DNA from: JBEKHT01 sp049511715
GTDB lineage: Bacteria; Chloroflexota; Anaerolineae; Anaerolineales; RBG-16-64-43
Assembly (NCBI GenBank): GCA_049511715.1
Contig: JBEKXU010000014.1
Location: forward strand, 1 to 64,000
DNA: 64,000 bases
Direction of reading: 5' to 3'
A program made the translations under genes and the position numbers. Shown one piece after another: positions 43,582 through 51,971 of the stretch; within the stretch, counting starts at the first letter, position 1; each line of letters opens with the position of its first letter. The notes under the pieces are model-generated. The model was not told the origin of the DNA. It saw only the letters and a list, made by a program, of their open reading frames with translations, and ran no database searches.

Positions 43582-43587
43582 TATACT
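43582..43587 (+). promoter_or_regulatory. -10 box for the serine hydrolase gene
   Basis: TATACT 20 bases before the ATG at 43608, followed by a T-run and GGAGG. Confidence 0.45.
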
Positions 43588-43607
43588 TTTTTTCCTTTGG
43601 AGGTCGC

Positions 43608-45092
43608 ATGCGATCTTCGGGTTCCTGGCTTCGCTGGCTCTCGATTGGAGCTTTGCTGGCCGCCGTGGGCGTGACCTTGCTGGAGCTGGCGGCCTACAGC
43701 CAAGCGCGAGCCAACTTGCCTGCACAAATGAATGTTGCGGGGGTCCCGGTGGGCAACCTGACGCCCGACCAGGCTGAAAACCGCCTGATGGAGGTGTACG
43801 GCTCGCCCATAGAAATCCACTATGGAAACCAAGTCATGTACCTATCCCCGAGCGAGTTCGGATTCTCGCTCGACCTAGAGAGCATGCTGGCCAGTGCGGA
43901 CCTGGATCGCACCCAGGACCCATTCTGGATCGGCTTCTGGAACTACCTGTGGGGAAAGCCGGGCCAAGCCTACAGCATTCCCCTCAAGGCCGATTACTCT
44001 GGGTCTCAATTGAGCGCGGCCGTGGCGGACATTGCGGCTCGCTATGACCGGCCCGGGATTCCGCCCGAGCCGGTGCCCGGCTCGCCGACCTTTTCTCCGG
44101 GCACGCCCGGCACGACCCTCAACCAGGCCAGTGCGGTCGATCAGATCTCTTCGGCTCTCCTGAGAGGCAGCGGCCGACGGGTCGACCTGCCCTTGAGCGC
44201 CAACACGATCCCGCGGCCGACGGCGAACGGCCTGCAAGTCCTTCTCAAGCAAATCGCCCAGGTCGACGGGTACGACGGGCTGATGGACTTGTACATGATG
44301 GATCTGCAGAGTGGGGCCGACATGCATATTGTCTCCAACGAGGGACAGGAGTTGGCCCACAACCCGGATATTTCCTTCTCCGCCGCCAGCACGATCAAGA
44401 TCGGCATCCTGGTCGCGGCCTACCGCTACCTCGGAAGCCAAATGGACGCACCGACCCAGAGCTTGATGCAAAAGATGATCGCGCTCTCGGACAACCCCTC
44501 GACTGACTCCCTCATGGAGGAAATCAATCTCAACCGCGGGCCCCTGCTGGTCACCCAGATGCTCAGCCAGATTGGCCTGGAGAACACCTTCCTGGCAGGT
44601 TATTTCCGGGATGGCGCCCCCCTCCTGCAGCAATTTCAAACCCCGGCCAACCAGCGGACGGACCTCAATACGACCCCGGATCCATACAATCAGACGACCC
44701 CTTCCGACATGGGTGCCCTGCTGGTGGATATCTACCAGTGCGCGGAGGACAACGGCGGGGCTTTGAGGCTGACTTTCCCTCAGGTCATCACGCAGCAGGA
44801 CTGCCAGGATATGATCAACCTGCTGGCCCAGGACAACATCGGGGTGCTCATCCAGGCCGGGGTGCCGGATGGCACACGGGTTGCCCATAAGCATGGCTGG
44901 ATCACGGACGCCCAGGGGAATATCAACTACATCTCCGACGCCGCCATCGTTTACACCCCGGGGGGCAACTACGTGCTCTGCATCTACCTCTGGAAGGACG
45001 GCGGGCTTGACTTCGATAAGGATTCCAAGATGGTCGCCGACCTTTCCCGCGCGGTGTACAACTACTTCAACCCGCCCACCTCTTCCCAATGA
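43608..45092 (+). CDS. Membrane-anchored beta-lactamase-like serine hydrolase
   Basis: 494 aa. One N-terminal membrane helix (residues 8-30). A VanW-associated peptidoglycan-binding-like domain follows (MNVAGVPVGNLTPDQAENRL and the YLSPSEFGF stretch). The C-terminal half is a class A-like hydrolase with SxxK as S261-T-I-K264, SDN at 294-296 and KHG in place of KTG. It is probably a cell-wall enzyme rather than a resistance gene. GGAGG precedes the ATG at 43608. Confidence 0.88.
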   Translation: MRSSGSWLRWLSIGALLAAVGVTLLELAAYSQARANLPAQMNVAGVPVGNLTPDQAENRLMEVYGSPIEIHYGNQVMYLSPSEFGFSLDLESMLASADLDRTQDPFWIGFWNYLWGKPGQAYSIPLKADYSGSQLSAAVADIAARYDRPGIPPEPVPGSPTFSPGTPGTTLNQASAVDQISSALLRGSGRRVDLPLSANTIPRPTANGLQVLLKQIAQVDGYDGLMDLYMMDLQSGADMHIVSNEGQELAHNPDISFSAASTIKIGILVAAYRYLGSQMDAPTQSLMQKMIALSDNPSTDSLMEEINLNRGPLLVTQMLSQIGLENTFLAGYFRDGAPLLQQFQTPANQRTDLNTTPDPYNQTTPSDMGALLVDIYQCAEDNGGALRLTFPQVITQQDCQDMINLLAQDNIGVLIQAGVPDGTRVAHKHGWITDAQGNINYISDAAIVYTPGGNYVLCIYLWKDGGLDFDKDSKMVADLSRAVYNYFNPPTSSQ

Positions 45093-45121
45093 AAAACGGC
45101 CCCCGAGGATGAGCGCTCGGC

Positions 45122-45142
45122 TGCCGGGATTTTGACCCGGCA
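45122..45142 (+). terminator. Hairpin after the serine hydrolase gene
   Basis: TGCCGGG pairs with CCCGGCA around an ATTTTGA loop. No T-tract follows. Confidence 0.35.
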
Positions 45143-45169
45143 AGGGGGCTGGCGGCGGCGCACCCCACA

Positions 45170-45185
45170 GGTTTCACGTGAAACA
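45170..45185. other. parS site 2 (ParB-binding, centromere-like)
   Basis: GGTTTCACGTGAAACA matches the parS consensus at 15 of 16 positions. It lies in the 171-base gap between the serine hydrolase and methyltransferase genes, 4.66 kb from site 1. Confidence 0.85.
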
Positions 45186-45250
45186 TCTCCGGGCCGCTTC
45201 GCCGGCCTGCTCCGCTTCCATCCGCGCTCCGGGGAAGTCCGGGACTCTGT

Positions 45251-45256
45251 TATTAT
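45251..45256 (+). promoter_or_regulatory. -10 box for the methyltransferase gene, leaderless layout
   Basis: TATTAT with 7 bases to the ATG at 45264; no ribosome-binding site is present. Confidence 0.45.
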
Positions 45257-45263
45257 CCCCAGA

Positions 45264-46175
45264 ATGAACGGCCCATCGGGGATTTGCGACTACGAAGGTT
45301 CACGCTACCAGGAGGAATTCTGGGGGCAGGGCAGGCACGAGTACGAAGATCTTTGCGAAGCGGCGGCCCTGCGCCGGTTGCTTCCGCCCCAGGGAGGTAA
45401 TCGGTTGCTCGAGCTGGGGGCTGGAGCTGGCCGGAACACCCCCCGCTACCTTGGGTTCGAGCGCATCATCTTGCTGGACTATTCGCGCAGCCAGCTCCTT
45501 CAGGCTCGCGAGCGTCTGGGCTCTGGTCCTCGCTACACGTTTGTGGCCGCCAATATCTACCATCTTCCCTTCGTCCCGGCCGCTTTCCCGGCGGTCACAA
45601 TGATCCGCACCCTGCATCATTTGCCTGACCCCCCCGGCGCTTTGCAACAGGTGCGAGAAGTGATCCGTCCCGGGGGTGCCCTGATCCTCGAATTTGCCAA
45701 CAAGCGCAACCTGAAGGCGGTGGCGCGCTACCTCCTCGGACGTCAGTCATGGAGCCCGTTCAGCCAGGAAGCTGTGGAATTCGCCCCGCTCAACTTCGAC
45801 TTCCATCCGGCCGCGGTACGTCGCTGGCTCAAGGAAGCGGGGTTTCACCTGGAAAAGCAGCTAACCGTTTCCCATTTCAGACAGGAGTGGCTGAAGCGCA
45901 GGATCCGCCCCGGGCTTCTGGCGCGTCTGGACGGGTGGGTCAGTCTCACCGGGAATCTCTGGCAACTCACGCCCAGTGTCTTTACCCTCTCCCGGGCCAC
46001 TGGCGAGGCCGGACCGGGCGAAAGCGAATCGCTTTTTCGCTGTCCCCAATGCGGGGACCCGCGCCTGGAGAAGGTTCCGGGCGCCGGGGAATCGACCGCG
46101 CTGGCCTGCCAGGGCTGCGGGCGACAGTACGCCGTACGCGACGGGATCTACGACTTCAGGGGGCCGGTCGGGTAG
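45264..46175 (+). CDS. SAM-dependent methyltransferase with C-terminal zinc ribbon
   Basis: 303 aa. The SAM site is LLELGAGAGRNTPRY; the UbiE/COQ5-type later strand is MIRTLHHLPDPPGALQQ. A C-terminal zinc ribbon resembles Trm112-like domains (FRCPQCGDPRL and ACQGCGRQYAV, then DGIYDF). Substrate unknown. The ATG at 45264 is supported by the -10 box placement. Its end overlaps the convergent glycosyltransferase by 20 bases. Confidence 0.85.
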   Translation: MNGPSGICDYEGSRYQEEFWGQGRHEYEDLCEAAALRRLLPPQGGNRLLELGAGAGRNTPRYLGFERIILLDYSRSQLLQARERLGSGPRYTFVAANIYHLPFVPAAFPAVTMIRTLHHLPDPPGALQQVREVIRPGGALILEFANKRNLKAVARYLLGRQSWSPFSQEAVEFAPLNFDFHPAAVRRWLKEAGFHLEKQLTVSHFRQEWLKRRIRPGLLARLDGWVSLTGNLWQLTPSVFTLSRATGEAGPGESESLFRCPQCGDPRLEKVPGAGESTALACQGCGRQYAVRDGIYDFRGPVG

Positions 46176-47313
46176 GGTCCGACTGGAGGATTTGCCAAGC
46201 CAGGCTGGCGACCTGCTCGGCCGCCTGTGGCCGGGCCACCCGGCGGCAACACTGGGCGGCCCGCTCCAGCCGCTGCTGGTCGGTGAGCATTTCGGCGACG
46301 GCCTGTGCTGTCCGCTTGGGTCCCGGGGCCCACAGTCCCGCTCCTTCTTCGACCACATAGAGCACATTGCCGTCCTCTTGGCCCGGCAGCCGGCTGTAGA
46401 GCACCATCGGTAGGCTTGCGTTGAGCGCCTCGCTGATCGTCCCGGGCCCCGCCTTGGTCACCAGGAGGTCCGCGGCCCGCATCAGATCAGGCATTTCGGT
46501 GACAAACCCATACACAAAAGCCGGAATCGTCCAGGCAGAGTTTTCAAGCCGCAAACGAAGCTTTTCATTTCTTCCTGCAATTATTGCAAGAGCGCAATTT
46601 GTATTGACACGCTCAATTTCCCTGGCAGTCTTGTACAGCGGGCCCATGCCCTCCCCGCCTCCGACGAGCAGCACGACGGGGATATCGACCGGCCAACCCA
46701 GCCGCCTGCGCAATTCGGCCTTATCTCCGGCAGGAACACAGAAACGCCTTTTCACGGGCAGACCCACCACACGGATCCGCTCGGAGGACAGGCCGCACAC
46801 CAGACCCCGGCTTCGCGCCGGCTCGGTTGGGACCAAACACAAGTCGACCTGACGGTGAAACCACAACGCGTGCGTCGACACCAAGTCGGTGACGACAGTG
46901 ATAAAAGGCGGCCGGTTCTTTCCCAGGGCCCGCATCACCGGGGCGTTGAAAACAGGATGGAAGTTCAGGATCATGTCCGCGGGATGCTCGCGGACGAGCT
47001 GGCGGGCCGCATTTTGCACCCAGGGCCAAAGCGTCGCCGAAAAGGCCCGCGAACCGCCGCGGCTGTCCGTGACTCGAAAGGCCATCTCCCAGGCCCCAGG
47101 CCAGCGCATCATCTGAGGGTACCAGGTGGGCATCAAATTCAGGGGATAAGGCGCATAGGCGACGAAGGCGTCCACCATGTCGAAGCTGAATTCCCCCCGG
47201 TGGTTTTCCTGCAGCGCCTCCACCACGGCCTCGGCCGCACTGCGGTGGCCTCCACCAGTGTCGGAGAAGAGCACAAGGATATGCGGCTGGGCACTACGCG
47301 GGAGGTTGCTCAT
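46156..47313 (-). CDS. MGDG synthase/UgtP-like GT28 glycosyltransferase
   Basis: 385 aa. The N-terminal LFSDTGGGHRSAAEAVVEAL is the diacylglycerol glycosyltransferase signature. The GT-B C-terminal half has LVGGGEGMGPLYKTAR, VYGFVTEMPDLMRAADLLVTKAGPGTISEAL shortened here to the core TKAGPGTISEA. Likely makes glycosyl-diacylglycerol membrane lipids. Bases about 46500-46630 are clearly AT-richer than the rest, with unlike codon use. The ATG at 47313 has GGAG and overlaps DUF951 by 20 bases. Confidence 0.88.
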   Translation of the reverse strand: MSNLPRSAQPHILVLFSDTGGGHRSAAEAVVEALQENHRGEFSFDMVDAFVAYAPYPLNLMPTWYPQMMRWPGAWEMAFRVTDSRGGSRAFSATLWPWVQNAARQLVREHPADMILNFHPVFNAPVMRALGKNRPPFITVVTDLVSTHALWFHRQVDLCLVPTEPARSRGLVCGLSSERIRVVGLPVKRRFCVPAGDKAELRRRLGWPVDIPVVLLVGGGEGMGPLYKTAREIERVNTNCALAIIAGRNEKLRLRLENSAWTIPAFVYGFVTEMPDLMRAADLLVTKAGPGTISEALNASLPMVLYSRLPGQEDGNVLYVVEEGAGLWAPGPKRTAQAVAEMLTDQQRLERAAQCCRRVARPQAAEQVASLAWQILQSDPTRPAP

Positions 47314-47503
47314 CCAGGCTCCGCGACACAAATCGCTTGATTCGCTTGGCGAGATCACGCCGGGGCATCAGCACCCGGTGGCCGCATCCGAGGCACTGGA
47401 TCCCGATGTCCGCGCCCAGGCGGACCACCTTCCAATCACTCGAGCCACAGGGGTGGGGTTTGCGCAAGTGGACCACATCGCCCAAGGAGAGGTCCGGGAG
47501 CAC
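47294..47503 (-). CDS. DUF951 small zinc-ribbon protein
   Basis: 69 aa. It matches DUF951: LSLGDVVHLRKPHPCGSSDW, VVRLGADIGIQCLGCGHRV and a basic tail. The Cys set (HPCG, CLGCG) may bind zinc. Function unknown. The start is a GTG at 47503, seven bases below a TATAAT whose TTGAGG partner lies 17 bases further up, so the transcript is probably leaderless. It overlaps the glycosyltransferase gene, so the two are co-transcribed. Confidence 0.85.
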   Translation of the reverse strand: MLPDLSLGDVVHLRKPHPCGSSDWKVVRLGADIGIQCLGCGHRVLMPRRDLAKRIKRFVSRSLDEQPPA

Positions 47504-47510
47504 ATTTTCG

Positions 47511-47539
47511 ATTATATCCTCAAGCTCCGGGGGCCTCAA
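47511..47539 (-). promoter_or_regulatory. Promoter for DUF951 and the glycosyltransferase, leaderless layout
   Basis: TTGAGG (47539-47534), 17-base spacer, TATAAT (47516-47511), then 7 bases to the GTG. This is the best example of the leaderless pattern in the window. Confidence 0.7.
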
Positions 47540-47582
47540 CCGATTTCAGCCAATCCAAACCGAAGGGCCTAAGGCCGCGTGG

Positions 47583-47588
47583 TAAAAT
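47583..47588 (+). promoter_or_regulatory. Possible -10 box for pdxST
   Basis: TAAAAT with a leader of about 130 bases before pdxS. The leader includes a small stem (CCTGCG with CGCAGG near 47667-47690). No known riboswitch was recognised. Confidence 0.35.
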
Positions 47589-47723
47589 CGCTACGAAAGG
47601 GGACCTTCGGCGCGCAGGATTGAAGGGGAACCGCAGGTCCTCAGCAATAGTCCGGTTGCTGCCAGCCTGCGGCCAGCAAGCGCAGGTTGCGCGGATCCGG
47701 TTGGCTGCCAGTGGAGGGGTCCA

Positions 47724-48611
47724 ATGGAAAAGGTGGTCGGTTCCCAGACCGTCAAGCGGGGCTTAGCCCAGATGCTCAAGGGCGGCGTGATCATGGACGT
47801 GGTCACCCCGGAACATGCCCGAATCGCCGAAGAGGCTGGCGCCTGTGCCGTGATGGCCTTGGAGCGTGTACCCGCCGACATCCGCGCCCAGGGCGGCGTG
47901 GCCCGCATGAGCGATCCGGAGTTGATTCTCAAAATCATGGACGCCGTCAGCATTCCGGTGATGGCCAAGTGCCGCATCGGCCATTTTGTCGAGGCCCAAG
48001 TCCTGGAGGCTCTGGGGGTGGACTACGTTGATGAGTCAGAGGTCCTCACGCCGGCCGACGAGGAGCACCACATTAACAAGGACCTCTTCAAGGTTCCCTT
48101 CGTTTGTGGCGCCCGCAACCTGGGGGAGGCCTTACGCAGGATCGGCGAAGGCGCGGCCATGATCCGCACCAAAGGCGAGGCCGGCACCGGGGATGTGGTT
48201 GAGGCCGTTCGCCATGCGCGGGCGGTCCTGGGCGAGATCCGCCGGCTGCAGACCATGGCCGACGAAGAACTGATGGCGTACGCCAAGTCGCTGGGTGCGC
48301 CTTTCGAACTCGTGCGCGAAACGAAGCAGGAAGGCCGCCTGCCCGTGGTCAACTTTGCCGCCGGAGGAATCGCCACCCCGGCCGACGCCGCTCTTATGAT
48401 GCAATTGGGAGTGGACGGGGTCTTTGTCGGCTCCGGAATATTCAAGTCCGGCGACCCCGCCCGTCGGGCCCAGGCGATCGTCAAGGCAACAACGCACTTC
48501 CGCGATCCGGCAATCATCGCGGAGGTGAGCCGCGGGCTGGGAGAGCCGATGGTGGGACGTCAGATCAGCTCGATTCCTCAACAAGAACTCATCGCCGGCC
48601 GGGGATGGTGA
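47724..48611 (+). CDS. pdxS: Pyridoxal 5'-phosphate synthase subunit PdxS
   Basis: 295 aa (beta/alpha)8 barrel that makes PLP from ribose 5-phosphate, glyceraldehyde 3-phosphate and ammonia. Marks are the N-terminal GGVIMDVVTPEHARIAEEAG (core VIMDV), ALERVPADIRAQGGVARM, MAKCRIGHFVEAQ, and NKDLFKVPFVCGARNLGEAL with its lysine. GGAGGGG precedes the ATG. pdxT follows, giving the glutaminase partner. Confidence 0.98.
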   Translation: MEKVVGSQTVKRGLAQMLKGGVIMDVVTPEHARIAEEAGACAVMALERVPADIRAQGGVARMSDPELILKIMDAVSIPVMAKCRIGHFVEAQVLEALGVDYVDESEVLTPADEEHHINKDLFKVPFVCGARNLGEALRRIGEGAAMIRTKGEAGTGDVVEAVRHARAVLGEIRRLQTMADEELMAYAKSLGAPFELVRETKQEGRLPVVNFAAGGIATPADAALMMQLGVDGVFVGSGIFKSGDPARRAQAIVKATTHFRDPAIIAEVSRGLGEPMVGRQISSIPQQELIAGRGW

Positions 48612-48666
48612 CCCCCTGGAACAAGCGGCTGGCCGGGGTGTGGCCTCGTCGGAACAGGTCGCCGCG

Positions 48667-49257
48667 ATGAAGATCGGAGTCTTGGCCTTGCAGGGCGATT
48701 TCGCGGAGCACCTGGCCGTCCTGAGGCGGCTGGGGGTGGAGGCCGTTGAGGTGCGCCTGGCGAACGACCTGGAGGGAATCAACGGGCTGATCATCCCGGG
48801 CGGCGAATCCACCACCATGGGCAAATTGGCCACCGATTTCCAACTCCTGACGCCCCTGCGCGAGTTCGGGAAAGACCATGCGGTCTGGGGAACCTGCGCC
48901 GGCGCAATTCTCTTAGCCTGCGACGCTCAGCAGGAGCAGCCTCTTCTCGGCCTCATGAACATTGTGGTCCGGCGCAACGCGTTTGGACGGCAGGTGCAAA
49001 GCTTTGAGGAAGATCTCGACATCCCAGCCATCGCGGCCGGCGAGGACGGGCGAGCCGGCCCTTTTCATGCCGTCTTTATCCGTGCGCCGTGGATCGAGCG
49101 CGTCGGCCCCGGAGTGCAGCCTCTGGCGCGGCTTCCGGATGGCACGATTGTGGCGGCCCGGGAGAAGCAATGGCTGGCCTCTTCCTTTCACCCGGAACTC
49201 ACCCAAGATGATCGCTTCCACAGGTATTTTTTGCGCATCGTCGCCGCCGGCGCTTGA
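48667..49257 (+). CDS. pdxT: Pyridoxal 5'-phosphate synthase glutaminase subunit PdxT
   Basis: 196 aa class I glutaminase feeding ammonia to PdxS. LIIPGGESTTMGKL, the nucleophile Cys in VWGTCAGAILL, and the His-Glu pair in SSFHPELTQD are all present. The ATG at 48667 fits the family start MKIGVLALQG; the ribosome-binding site is weak. A GTG at 48640 is an alternative. It lies 55 bases after pdxS. Confidence 0.97.
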   Translation: MKIGVLALQGDFAEHLAVLRRLGVEAVEVRLANDLEGINGLIIPGGESTTMGKLATDFQLLTPLREFGKDHAVWGTCAGAILLACDAQQEQPLLGLMNIVVRRNAFGRQVQSFEEDLDIPAIAAGEDGRAGPFHAVFIRAPWIERVGPGVQPLARLPDGTIVAAREKQWLASSFHPELTQDDRFHRYFLRIVAAGA

Positions 49258-49280
49258 GCAGACCGCCCTGAGCGACTCCC

Positions 49281-50198
49281 ATGATCCGCCTCTTTGAGCT
49301 TCGCGACCTCGGTTCGCTCTATCGTCTCGCCGGGCAAGGGATCTGTCTGGACACTCGGGCCGCATTCACGCAGGAGGCGCATCCCCTGCAATGGGCCGTG
49401 TGGGGCCGCCTCCTTCCGGGAACTCGGACCCGCACCCTCTTCTGGGAAGGACCCGAAGGGGCCATGGCCTTCGCCCAAATGCACCAAGGCAACGGGTCCC
49501 CTCTGGCGCGGCTGACCTACCTGACGCCCAGGGAAATCATCGCGTCGGCTCAGGCCACCGACGTGATCGAAGGGGCCCTGGCCGAGGCCGGCCGCTCGGG
49601 GGCACACCATCTGCTGGCCGAAGCGGAGGAAGGAAGCGAGCTGTTCGGCTTCCTAAGGCGGCAGTGCTTCGGCGTCTATGCCCGCCAGGAGCTGTGGCGA
49701 CAGGACCAAGCTCTGTCCCCCGCGGGGGAATTTCCCGGAATCCTGCGTCCTGAATTTCCCTCGGACCAGCCTCAGTGCCATGCCCTCTGCCTGGCCGTGG
49801 TGCCCGGTCTGGTCCAGCAAGTGGAAGCTGCGCCGTGGCCCGAGCGGGGTTGGGTCTTGGTCCAAGAGGGTGAGTTAGTAGGCTACTTTCGGCTTTTCCC
49901 CGGGGATCGGGGGGCATGGGTCGAGCCTTTTTTTCATCCCGCGGCCCGTGGAGTCGCCGAGGCGATGCAGTCCCTGTTGTGCTCGCTGCGGCCGCGGCCC
50001 GAACGGCCGGTGTACGTCTGCGTCCGCTCCTACCAGGACTGGTTGGGCCCGATCCTTCAGCACGCCGGCTTGAGGCTCTGCGGCGAGCAGGCGGTCCTGG
50101 TCCGGCGCATTGTGGTGCCGATTGCGGAGTCGTCCGAGATGATCCTGAGCAGCATCGAAAAGAACGTCACCCGGGCCACACCCATACGCGGTCAATAG
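49281..50198 (+). CDS. Conserved-type hypothetical protein, GNAT-like
   Basis: 305 aa, soluble. Two halves look like divergent GNAT domains: the N-terminal half begins MIRLFELRDLGSLYRLAG and contains HHLLAEAEEGSELFGFLRRQ; the C-terminal half has WVLVQEGELVGYFRLFPG and YVCVRSYQDWLGPILQHAG. No clear acetyl-CoA loop is seen. I do not recognise the exact family. It lies between pdxT and the AAA-R3H gene on the same strand, with the start 23 bases after pdxT, so it is likely co-transcribed with pdxST. Confidence 0.65.
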   Translation: MIRLFELRDLGSLYRLAGQGICLDTRAAFTQEAHPLQWAVWGRLLPGTRTRTLFWEGPEGAMAFAQMHQGNGSPLARLTYLTPREIIASAQATDVIEGALAEAGRSGAHHLLAEAEEGSELFGFLRRQCFGVYARQELWRQDQALSPAGEFPGILRPEFPSDQPQCHALCLAVVPGLVQQVEAAPWPERGWVLVQEGELVGYFRLFPGDRGAWVEPFFHPAARGVAEAMQSLLCSLRPRPERPVYVCVRSYQDWLGPILQHAGLRLCGEQAVLVRRIVVPIAESSEMILSSIEKNVTRATPIRGQ

Positions 50199-50320
50199 GA
50201 GTTCCTACCCTGCCAGTGACCTTTCTCCCTGGGCATCTTGCAACGTTCGCTCGTACAATGGAGAGGTGAACGGAGCCGCGGCGTCTCGCCACGCGCAGCG
50301 CGCCTCGTCTCGATGGACCC

Positions 50321-51967
50321 ATGGCCACCCACAAGAAGATAACGGACGATTTGCATGCCATGCTGGGGGTTCTTCCTCCGCCGATCGGCGAGGCGCTCGC
50401 CCGCGTCAACCGCTGGGACGAGCTGCTGGAAGTCATTCTTGACCTGGGTCGAGTCCCCACCGCCCGGTACTTGGACCGCGAGATTGTACTGGACGAGCAG
50501 GAGGTCACTCGGGACCTGATTGACTACGTGGTCAGCCGCATCGGCGAATTCGATGCCGACAATCGCGCCGGCCTGGAGCGGACGCTGCATCGCATCTCGG
50601 CCCTTCGCAATCGCCATGGACATATTGTGGGACTCACCTGTCGGGTCGGCCGGGCCGTCTATGGCACGATCGAAATCATCCAGGACCTGATCGAATCCGG
50701 AAAGAGCGTGCTGCTACTGGGTCGGCCTGGAATCGGCAAGACCACAATGCTACGCGAAGCCGCCCGCATCCTGGCCGAGAAGAAGCGCGTGGTCATTGTG
50801 GACACCTCCAACGAAATCGGCGGCGACGGGGACGTCCCGCATCCTGCTGTGGGTCGCGCACGACGAATGCAGGTCGCCAAGCCCTCCCTGCAGCACGAGG
50901 TCATGATTGAGGCCGTGGAAAACCACAGCCCCGAAGTCATTGTCATTGACGAGATCGGCCGGGAGTTGGAAGCCGAGGCGGCGCGCACCATCGCCGAACG
51001 CGGGGTCCAACTGATCGGGACAGCTCACGGAAACACCTTGGACAACATCCTGCTCAACCCGACCCTGGCCGATCTGGTGGGGGGCATTGAATCCGTTACC
51101 CTGTCGGATGAAGAGGCGCGCCGACGGGGCACCCAGAAAACCGTCCTCGAGCGGCGGGCGCCCCCCACCTTTGACATCCTGGTGGAAATCCAGGACCGGG
51201 AGCGCTTGGCGATTCACCTGGACTTGGCTGCCTCCGTCGACGCCATGCTGCGCGGGAGGCCCTTGCCCCCTCAATTGCGATACCGCGACGAGAAAGAGGA
51301 GATTCACGTGCAGACCGGCGTGGTTCCAACGCCTCCCGCCCGACCCGGCCGAGGGCGCGCACACAATCCAACCGAAGCGACCATGCCTTGGGGTTGGGCC
51401 ACTCGACAGCCCGCCTTCCCGCTCTCTTCGCCGCCTTCCGGACCCGCGCCCGACTCCCAGCCCTACCCGCCTCCGGCGGCGCACACGCCCCGAGACGCGC
51501 TCAAGGCCGTCCGCGTTTATCCGTATGGAGTGGCACGGAATCGTCTCGAGCAGGCGGCCAAATACCTGCGTGTTCCGGTGGTCCCCGTAAGTGACCTGGG
51601 CGAAGCGCAGGCGGTGGCCACGCTCAAGGCCTATTATCGGCGGCGGCAACACCTCATTGAGGATGCCGAGGCCCGGGGAATCCCCATCTACGTCCTGAGA
51701 GCCAATACCATCGGGCAGATGCAAAACTTTCTATCCGACCTATTCGGGCTGCAAGATGCGCCCGCAACAGACACGGCCCTTGAAGTGGCCATGCACGAGA
51801 CCCAGGAGGCGGTTCGGACTCTGCTCAACGGGGCCAAGTCGGTGGACCTGGCACCCGCCTCAGCTTACATTCGCCACCTGCAGCATCAGCTGGCCCGCCA
51901 GTCCAACCTGCTATCCCAATCCTATGGCAAAGAGCCCCGGCGGCGCGTGCGAATCTTCCGGGAGTGA
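50321..51967 (+). CDS. AAA ATPase with R3H domain (SpoIIIAA/ycf45-like)
   Basis: 548 aa. The N-terminal half is an AAA domain like SpoIIIAA/ycf45: Walker A GRPGIGKT at 134-141, VVIVDTSNEIGGDGDVPH, and EVIVIDEIGRELE. A Pro-rich linker (about 335-390) separates a C-terminal R3H domain, ending QSYGKEPRRRVRIFRE, which binds single-stranded nucleic acid. The role is unknown. The start lacks a ribosome-binding site. tmk follows by 4 bases. Confidence 0.88.
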   Translation: MATHKKITDDLHAMLGVLPPPIGEALARVNRWDELLEVILDLGRVPTARYLDREIVLDEQEVTRDLIDYVVSRIGEFDADNRAGLERTLHRISALRNRHGHIVGLTCRVGRAVYGTIEIIQDLIESGKSVLLLGRPGIGKTTMLREAARILAEKKRVVIVDTSNEIGGDGDVPHPAVGRARRMQVAKPSLQHEVMIEAVENHSPEVIVIDEIGRELEAEAARTIAERGVQLIGTAHGNTLDNILLNPTLADLVGGIESVTLSDEEARRRGTQKTVLERRAPPTFDILVEIQDRERLAIHLDLAASVDAMLRGRPLPPQLRYRDEKEEIHVQTGVVPTPPARPGRGRAHNPTEATMPWGWATRQPAFPLSSPPSGPAPDSQPYPPPAAHTPRDALKAVRVYPYGVARNRLEQAAKYLRVPVVPVSDLGEAQAVATLKAYYRRRQHLIEDAEARGIPIYVLRANTIGQMQNFLSDLFGLQDAPATDTALEVAMHETQEAVRTLLNGAKSVDLAPASAYIRHLQHQLARQSNLLSQSYGKEPRRRVRIFRE

Positions 51968-51971
51968 CCGC

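Noticed and set aside
43221..43607. Origin of replication at the strand switch
   Set aside because: No DnaA-box-like sequence and no AT-rich element found in this gap; the cluster at 6.3 kb is a better candidate.
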